A stretch of 18,666 bases of DNA from NCBI GenBank assembly GCA_947627085.1, contig CANQUO010000013.1, positions 1 through 18,666 on the forward strand, in the 5' to 3' direction. Below, in pieces: positions 14,453-18,666 of this stretch. This DNA is from an uncultured Oscillospiraceae bacterium. GTDB taxonomy: Bacteria; Bacillota; Clostridia; Oscillospirales; Oscillospiraceae. How positions within the stretch are numbered: the stretch's first letter is position 1; every line of letters starts with the position of its first letter. The notes beneath the pieces were generated by a model. That model did no database searches and was not told the origin of the DNA. It saw nothing but the letters and a program-made list of their open reading frames with translations. The translations under genes and the position numbers were made by a program.

Positions 14453-15237
14453 GAAATACGCAAACAAGAAGCTCGCTTAATTGGCTTGCCATATTACTGC
14501 TTTTTGCGGCGCTCGCTTATATAATAGTCAGCTCCTTTGGCGGTGTGGGCGTGCTAAAGGATACGTTAAAGAGGCTGTTTGACGATTACGAAAAACCGGG
14601 CGAGACGGAACCGGACGATCGTGGAATACAAGAGGCCCTTAATGAGCTGTCCGGGAAAAATCCGGAGGCCTCGGCGTATGTAAATAACTACGCCGGTATT
14701 GAGGATTACGATTTTGAATTGGACTTGTCCTCCGAGCTCACAGCCGGTACGATTCCCTATTTTACTCAGTGGGACAGCCGCTGGGGGTATTGCCTTTACG
14801 GCGAGGGCCTTATCGGCTACACCGGTTGCGGACCCACGGCGCTTTCCATGGTGGCCATGGGCCTCACCGGCGACGGGACATTGACCCCGGCGTATGTGGC
14901 GGATTTTGCGACCCGTGATGGTTATTGCGTCCCCGGGAGCGGCACGGCGTGGCTGCTCTTTTCCGAGGGCGCGGAAAAGCTGGGACTTCACGCCAAGGAG
15001 CTCCCCCTGTGGGAGCCCACCATGCGGGAGGAGCTCGAAAAAGGCCACCCCATAATCTGCATCATGGGTCCCGGCCACTTCACCGAGACCGGCCACTACA
15101 TAGTCCTGACCTCCTGCGACGCCGAGGGCTTTCACGTCTACGACCCAAACCGTCCGTCTAACTGCAAAACCTGGTCCTACGCCGATATCTCCAACGAAAT
15201 CAAAAATCTCTGGGCTTACAGCGTAGAGGATGAGTAA
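14449..15237 (+). CDS. Membrane-anchored C39-like cysteine peptidase
   Basis: A 262-residue protein with an uncleaved-looking N-terminal membrane helix (about 11-29), an acidic linker to about 95 and a C39-like (papain-fold) domain outside the cell. The domain starts IPYFTQWDSRWGY (Gln107, oxyanion hole), has the nucleophile Cys127 in TGCGPTALSMV, the general base His216 in ETGHYIVL and Asp232 in VYDPNRP. It matches the stand-alone Peptidase_C39_2 type, not the domain fused to bacteriocin exporters. Its ATG overlaps the permease stop (ATGA, 14449-14452), so it is co-translated with the Bce-type transporter, and a strong terminator follows. A likely role, by inference, is cutting of the peptide that the transporter detects. 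Wall remodelling or another extracellular substrate is possible. Confidence 0.88.
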   Translation: MRNTQTRSSLNWLAILLLFAALAYIIVSSFGGVGVLKDTLKRLFDDYEKPGETEPDDRGIQEALNELSGKNPEASAYVNNYAGIEDYDFELDLSSELTAGTIPYFTQWDSRWGYCLYGEGLIGYTGCGPTALSMVAMGLTGDGTLTPAYVADFATRDGYCVPGSGTAWLLFSEGAEKLGLHAKELPLWEPTMREELEKGHPIICIMGPGHFTETGHYIVLTSCDAEGFHVYDPNRPSNCKTWSYADISNEIKNLWAYSVEDE

Positions 15238-15247
15238 AGCTTCAGCA

Positions 15248-15276
15248 AAAAGCCGCCCGTGCCTCGGGCGGCTTTT
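15248..15276 (+). terminator. Rho-independent terminator of the Bce-type/peptidase operon
   Basis: AAAAGCCGCCCG (15248-15259) pairs perfectly with CGGGCGGCTTTT (15265-15276) around TGCCT. It lies ten bases after the peptidase stop. The A run before and T run after the GC core let it work both ways, so it may also end the toxin transcript from the minus strand. Confidence 0.92.
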
Positions 15277-15306
15277 GAATGTTATCCTTTTTAAGTGAAC
15301 AGGGCT

Positions 15307-15630
15307 TTAGTCCTCTTTTTCGAGGCCGGAGGCTATGTCCCGCCCGCCGTATATTATGCGGTGGACGGTGACCGTGCGGTCACTTTCGTTTACGGAGTAG
15401 AATATGAGATAGCTTGCCACGGAGAAGTATCTGATACCCCGGCTGTGCCAGGGCTCTTCGCCATACAGCGGATAGCGCATGGGCATTGTCTCAAGAGAAT
15501 GGATTTCTTTTATTGCTTGTCTGTATATTTTCCCGGCTGAAGTCGGATTTGAAAGATTGTTGGCGATATAAGAATACACACGCCTCAATTCATTTTTAGC
15601 CGAGGTCAGCACTGTTATTTTGTATCTCAT
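15307..15630 (-). CDS. RelE/ParE-family toxin
   Basis: A 107-residue protein with the ParE/RelE fold pattern: MRYKITVLTSAKNELRRVYS, a helical pair, then IRYFSVASYLIFYSVNESDR and TVTVHRIIYGGRD at the C-terminal strands. Family members either cut mRNA at the ribosome (RelE) or poison gyrase (ParE). The VHRIIYGGRD ending is shared by both, so the target is not certain. Its ATG overlaps the antitoxin stop by ATGA (15630-15627), the usual antitoxin-first order that keeps toxin made only with its partner. It faces the end of the Bce-type operon and shares the bidirectional terminator at 15248-15276. Confidence 0.92.
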   Translation of the reverse strand: MRYKITVLTSAKNELRRVYSYIANNLSNPTSAGKIYRQAIKEIHSLETMPMRYPLYGEEPWHSRGIRYFSVASYLIFYSVNESDRTVTVHRIIYGGRDIASGLEKED

Positions 15631-15932
15631 ACTCCAAAGTCCCTCCTGAATTCAGCCTCCATTTCTTCGAGGGTAACGTATCGGCCGGCCTTGAGGTCCT
15701 CGAAGCTCTGCTCCATTCCGGCGTCGAATTCTTCCTTTGTCATCTCGTGGATGGATTTCGGGCGCTCTACGGGGAGGGAGAGGTCCAGTGGGATGCCGTT
15801 TTTGCGGATTATCTGCCGGTAGAGCATACCTATCACAACCGAGACGGGAACGCCGATCTCATCAAGGATGGCTTCCGCCCGCTCCTTGACCTCCGGCTCC
15901 ACCCGCGCGTACACCGTCGCTGTCTTTGCCAT
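15627..15932 (-). CDS. RelB/DinJ-family antitoxin
   Basis: A 101-residue antitoxin. The N-terminal MAKTATVYARVEPEVKERAE and LDEIGVPVSVVIGMLYRQII form the ribbon-helix-helix DNA-binding part, and NGIPLDLSLP is the DinJ/RelB linker. The C-terminal tail (KSIHEMTKEEFDAGMEQSFE, then EEMEAEFRRDFGV) would wrap the toxin. The start at 15932 is set by AAAGGAGG eight bases upstream; a frame from 15986 adds 18 residues and would start inside the promoter. The pair should bind its own promoter, where a perfect palindrome covers the -10 box. Confidence 0.93.
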   Translation of the reverse strand: MAKTATVYARVEPEVKERAEAILDEIGVPVSVVIGMLYRQIIRKNGIPLDLSLPVERPKSIHEMTKEEFDAGMEQSFEDLKAGRYVTLEEMEAEFRRDFGV

Positions 15933-15957
15933 GATATCACCTCCTTTATGTATTGCT

Positions 15958-15986
15958 ATTATACTATAATTGTTAGCGTTTTGCAA
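15958..15986 (-). promoter_or_regulatory. Promoter and operator of the toxin-antitoxin pair
   Basis: On the minus strand TTGCAA (-35, 15986-15981), a 17-base spacer and TATAAT (-10, 15963-15958). The -10 box is one arm of a perfect 13-base palindrome, ATTATA-C-TATAAT (15958-15970), a likely site for self-repression by the antitoxin-toxin complex. Confidence 0.75.
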
Positions 15987-15999
15987 GCTATTATTAAAA

Positions 16000-16022
16000 A
16001 TCCCTCCGGAGACCGGAGGGAT
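16000..16022 (-). terminator. Rho-independent terminator of the PL22 gene
   Basis: ATCCCTCCGG (16000-16009) and CCGGAGGGAT (16013-16022) form a ten-base-pair stem with a three-base loop. On the minus strand a run of five T follows it. It lies seven bases past the PL22 stop and just upstream of the toxin-antitoxin promoter, insulating that pair. Confidence 0.9.
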
Positions 16023-16028
16023 AAACGG

Positions 16029-17177
16029 TTATTTTTGTTCAAGATAGGGAAGTGAAGTGACATCCTCGGGGATATCGGCGAGGTAGAGCTGGCAGTAGCC
16101 GGATTTGTTGGAGTTGAAAAGTATCTGCCTGCCGTCGGCGGTGAAGCGGGGGTGGGGGTGGTGGGAGCCGTAGAAGAAGCTCCCGTCGTGCATACACAGG
16201 ACCCGGGCCCTGTCGAAGTCCGTGCCGTTATAACGGTAAAGCTTTATGGAGGAGCCGGAGTCGGAGACTATGAGCTCAAAGTCGTTTGAGTGTATGTGGT
16301 CGGGGCTGGGCAACGGCACGCAGGGGGCCTCACGTGGGCCGGAGTTATCGTATCTCACCGCGCCGAACCATGAGGCGTTCAAGTCCCTGCGGTGGACCTG
16401 ATAGCCGATGTGCTCGCCGTCAAGGTGCCAGTACTCGTGGCCAATCATCTCGTGCTCGTCTGCGCGTTTTCTCACCTGCCAGGGCTTGCCCTCATTCACA
16501 TCCATGCACCATATCCGGTGGTCTACCAGATTCCAGGGGCCCTCGTGGCAGAAGGACAGAAGCTCCGGTCTCGCGGGGGAGGGGTTTACGTGGCCCACCC
16601 AGTTATTTTCCTGCCATATGACCTCGCTTTTGCCCGTCTCCACGTCGATTTTGAGGATGCGGGAGTCCGGGTGGGCCTGGAATGTCTCCCTCATGCCTAT
16701 ATATCCGGCGGAGAGGTCGGCATAAATTCTGGCGGACAGGTCCTCGCTGAGGGCGGAGTACACGTACTTACCGTCCGCGCCGGAGAGGGCGCCGTGGATA
16801 TTGAAGCCATCGGGGGCCGTGACCAGGGGCCTTACCTTAAGGGTGTCGAGCTCAATGGCGTAGAGGACGTTATCGAGGGTGTAGTAGGCCTCGGGCTTTT
16901 TGGGGTTAACGTCGTTTGAAAAATTGGGATTGGCCCCATGGGGCAGGTCCGTAAGGCGGCTTATTTCGCCGGACTCTATCTCCACGGAGAAGAGATTTGC
17001 GCAGTTTGCTCTGTCCCCGCGAAATAACAGCCTCCTGTTCGAGTCCCACCAGCCGTTATTCGTAAAATAGGCGTGACAGCTGTGGCCCAGGTAGTTCGTG
17101 AGCTGAGTTATCGGAACGCCTGTTATTCTGTCCTGAACGGTTGATTTTTCGGAGGGGTATGTCTCAAAGGCCTTCAT
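16029..17177 (-). CDS. ogl: Oligogalacturonate lyase, polysaccharide lyase family 22
   Basis: A 382-residue protein close in length to known oligogalacturonate lyases (about 388). It splits short oligogalacturonides by beta-elimination in the cytoplasm, giving 5-keto-4-deoxyuronate on the way to 2-keto-3-deoxygluconate. Family features are the opening KAFETYPSEKSTVQDRITGV with QLTNYLGHSCHAYFTNNGWW, FRGDRANCANLFS, LSFCHEGPW, HEYWH, and the histidine clusters SPDHIHSNDF and GSHHPHPRF near residues 294-342 that hold the metal site. These sit on a seven-bladed propeller. No signal peptide is present. The ATG at 17177 follows AAAGGAGC; the longer frame from 17225 overlaps the upstream gene and is rejected. 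The histidine-phosphatase gene lies 11 bases upstream on the same strand. Confidence 0.94.
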   Translation of the reverse strand: MKAFETYPSEKSTVQDRITGVPITQLTNYLGHSCHAYFTNNGWWDSNRRLLFRGDRANCANLFSVEIESGEISRLTDLPHGANPNFSNDVNPKKPEAYYTLDNVLYAIELDTLKVRPLVTAPDGFNIHGALSGADGKYVYSALSEDLSARIYADLSAGYIGMRETFQAHPDSRILKIDVETGKSEVIWQENNWVGHVNPSPARPELLSFCHEGPWNLVDHRIWCMDVNEGKPWQVRKRADEHEMIGHEYWHLDGEHIGYQVHRRDLNASWFGAVRYDNSGPREAPCVPLPSPDHIHSNDFELIVSDSGSSIKLYRYNGTDFDRARVLCMHDGSFFYGSHHPHPRFTADGRQILFNSNKSGYCQLYLADIPEDVTSLPYLEQK

Positions 17178-17188
17178 GTTTGCTCCTT

Positions 17189-17917
17189 TCAATCGTGGCG
17201 GGTGTCGTCGGTGAAGCACTCGCAAAACCTGGCGGAGAAGGAGGGACCTTCACCGGCAAGTGTGAGATGGGAAACATCGCCGTAGGAGGCCATGCGGAAG
17301 GAGGCGATGCCCTCCCGGCGCTCCTCGGTGTAGAGCGTCGCCACCGAGCTTGGCGCGGCGCAGAGCCCGTGCCACAAGGGCATGGGGGAGACGGAGAGGA
17401 GGCGGCTCAAAAGCACGCACCCCACGCCGAAGTGGCAGAATATGGCCAGGGTGTCGTGGCTTGGACGCTCCGCTTTATAAAGCCGGCCCTCCCGGACGTA
17501 GCCGTGCTCCGCTATTAGCTCGTCAAGTCCGGCGCAGACCCGGTCATACCGCTCCTTCACGTCCCCGGCGGCGATTACGGGATTTTCAAGCCACCTGTCA
17601 AAGTCGTAAAGCTTTTCGTCCACGGTCCAGTCCTGAGGGAGCCAGTCCCAGCAGATGGATGTATCTCCCGGCTTGTCGGGGCGCTCAATATGGCCGTCAA
17701 ATTCCCGGAGCCAGTCGAGAGTCTCGGCCTTAGCGCCTATTTTTTCAAAAAGCGGCGCGGCGGTGTCCCGGGCTCTGCCGAGAGGGGACTCATAGAAAAA
17801 ATCAATCCTCTCGCCGGAGAGCCGCTTTGCCAAAAGCTCAGCCTCACGAAAGCCGGTTTCGGTTAGGGAATCGTGCTCGTAGTCGGGGTCCGCGTGGCGG
17901 ATAATGAGAAGTCGCAT
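17189..17917 (-). CDS. Histidine phosphatase superfamily protein (phosphoglycerate mutase-like)
   Basis: A 242-residue protein with the branch-1 histidine phosphatase core. The nucleophile motif is LIIRHAD (His8), then LTETGFREAELLAKRL, SPLGRARDTA with Arg48, and the second catalytic histidine in IFCHFGVG (His162). Members remove phosphate from sugars, nucleotides or proteins, or act as mutases; the substrate here is unknown. GGAG sits about six bases before the ATG. The gene is only 11 bases ahead of the PL22 gene and no promoter lies between them, so they should share a transcript. That raises a possible but unproved link to sugar-acid metabolism. Confidence 0.88.
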   Translation of the reverse strand: MRLLIIRHADPDYEHDSLTETGFREAELLAKRLSGERIDFFYESPLGRARDTAAPLFEKIGAKAETLDWLREFDGHIERPDKPGDTSICWDWLPQDWTVDEKLYDFDRWLENPVIAAGDVKERYDRVCAGLDELIAEHGYVREGRLYKAERPSHDTLAIFCHFGVGCVLLSRLLSVSPMPLWHGLCAAPSSVATLYTEERREGIASFRMASYGDVSHLTLAGEGPSFSARFCECFTDDTRHD

Positions 17918-17936
17918 GTGGTCTCCTTCGCAAAAT

Positions 17937-17964
17937 ACCGGGACGGCGCGAAGGCTGTCCCGGT
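17937..17964 (-). terminator. Hairpin after the PEP carboxykinase gene, probable terminator or attenuator
   Basis: ACCGGGACGGC (17937-17947) pairs with GCTGTCCCGGT (17954-17964) around a six-base loop; ten Watson-Crick pairs and one G-T. On the minus strand only ATTTTG follows, so release may be partial. No promoter is seen between it and the histidine-phosphatase ATG, so some read-through may feed the next two genes. Confidence 0.7.
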
Positions 17965-17976
17965 ACGGTGAAATTC

Positions 17977-18666
17977 TTACTTAAGGTTATTTTTCAGGGT
18001 CTCAAGGTTCTCGGAAAGCTCATGCGGGAGCTTGCCCTCGCCGACCTGGGCGAAGAATTTGTCGATGTCCTCGGCCTCCTGCTTCCAGACCTCGTTGTCG
18101 ATGGTGAGAAGCTCCTTCAAAGTCTCGGGGGAGACCTCGTCCTCGATGCCTTCGAGGTTTATATCCTCGGGCCTGGGCATGTAGCCGATGGGCGTCTCAA
18201 CGGCGTCCACCTCGCCGGCGCAACGCTTTAAGATCCACTCAAGGACGCGCATGTTGTCGCCGAAGCCCGGCCAGAGGAAGTGGCCCTCGTCGTCGGTGCG
18301 GAACCAGTTGACGTGGAATATCTTGGGAAGCTTGGTGACCCTGGGGTCACGGCCCATGTCGATCCAGTGCTGCCAGTAGTCGGCAACGTGGTAGCCGATG
18401 AAGGGCCGCATGGACATGGGGTCACGGCGGACCACGCCCACGGCGCCGGTGGCGGCGGCGGTGGTCTCGGAGGCCACGGTGGCGCCTACGAACACGCCGT
18501 GGTTCCAGTCGCGGGACTGATAAACCAGGGGAGCGGTCTTGGCGCGGCGACCGCCGAAGAGCATGGCGTCCAGGGGCACGCCCTGGGGATTGTCAAACTC
18601 CTTGGAAAGGCAGGGGCAGTTGCGGGCGGGAGCGGTGAAGCGGGAGTTGGGATGAGCGCCCTTGGA
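17977..18666 (-). CDS. pckG: Phosphoenolpyruvate carboxykinase (GTP), C-terminal part
   Basis: The last 229 residues of a gene whose start lies beyond the right edge (family length is about 600). The frame opens at the edge with SKGAHPNSRFTAPARNCPCL, then FDNPQGVPLDAMLFGGRRAK, the GTP-type PEPCK motif, followed by DWNHGVFVGATVASETTAAA, RDPMSMRPFIGYHVADYWQH and VNWFRTDDEGHFLWPGFGDN. These are guanine-nucleotide and active-site segments special to the GTP enzyme. It interconverts oxaloacetate and PEP with GTP/GDP; in anaerobic fermenters it often fixes CO2 towards succinate or propionate. A GTG at 18579 could be mistaken for a start, but homology clearly continues upstream of it. Confidence 0.96.
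   Translation of the reverse strand, partial: SKGAHPNSRFTAPARNCPCLSKEFDNPQGVPLDAMLFGGRRAKTAPLVYQSRDWNHGVFVGATVASETTAAATGAVGVVRRDPMSMRPFIGYHVADYWQHWIDMGRDPRVTKLPKIFHVNWFRTDDEGHFLWPGFGDNMRVLEWILKRCAGEVDAVETPIGYMPRPEDINLEGIEDEVSPETLKELLTIDNEVWKQEAEDIDKFFAQVGEGKLPHELSENLETLKNNLK

Noticed and set aside
11703..15237. Bacteriocin export system because of the C39 domain
   Set aside because: The C39 domain is a separate anchored protein, not fused to an exporter; the permease has the Bce plan, and no small double-glycine precursor gene is seen nearby.

Overview
The window looks like a chromosomal segment from a GC-rich, gut-type Clostridia (Oscillospiraceae-like Firmicute). The evidence is strong GGAGG ribosome-binding sites, sigma-A-type promoters, GTP-type PEP carboxykinase, a Bce-type peptide-resistance module, and a mix of pectin and starch/maltodextrin enzymes. 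ATA is common for Ile despite the high GC. The genus cannot be named from the sequence alone. No rRNA, tRNA, CRISPR array, transposase or phage gene was seen.

Layout. (1) 1-2951, minus strand: a three-gene sugar operon, GH105 unsaturated uronyl hydrolase > GH28 polygalacturonase-like > GH43 (cut by the window edge), with overlapping genes. (2) 2952-3144: a divergent promoter region with a very good sigma-A promoter facing right. (3) 3145-9375, plus strand: a tight five-gene run of MurD-like Mur ligase, CapA-like phosphoesterase, GNAT acetyltransferase, 4-alpha-glucanotransferase (malQ) and GH13 cyclomaltodextrinase/neopullulanase-like amylase. (4) 9407-9575: a non-coding, hairpin-rich element bounded by two near-identical palindromes, followed by a small LysM protein. 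(5) 9929-15237, plus strand: a complete Bce-type module (response regulator, intramembrane-sensing kinase, ABC ATPase, ten-helix permease) that ends in a membrane-anchored C39-like cysteine peptidase whose start overlaps the permease stop. A BceR-type operator lies in the gap before the ATPase gene, and a strong terminator follows the peptidase. (6) 15307-15986, minus: a RelB/DinJ-RelE/ParE toxin-antitoxin pair with its own promoter and palindrome. (7) 16029-17917, minus: PL22 oligogalacturonate lyase behind a histidine-phosphatase gene. (8) 17977-18666, minus: the C-terminal part of PEP carboxykinase.

How the genes fit together. GH105, GH28, GH43 and PL22 form an oligogalacturonide/pectin-fragment pathway. 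None with a visible N-terminus has a signal peptide, so it probably works on imported oligosaccharides in the cytoplasm. MalQ and the GH13 enzyme, also without signal peptides, would handle imported maltodextrins. The most interesting unit is the Bce-type module with its added surface peptidase: a peptide-sensing and transport system that may also cut its peptide substrate. Second is the MurD-like/CapA-like pair, which resembles half of a poly-glutamate synthesis system but lacks the export gene.
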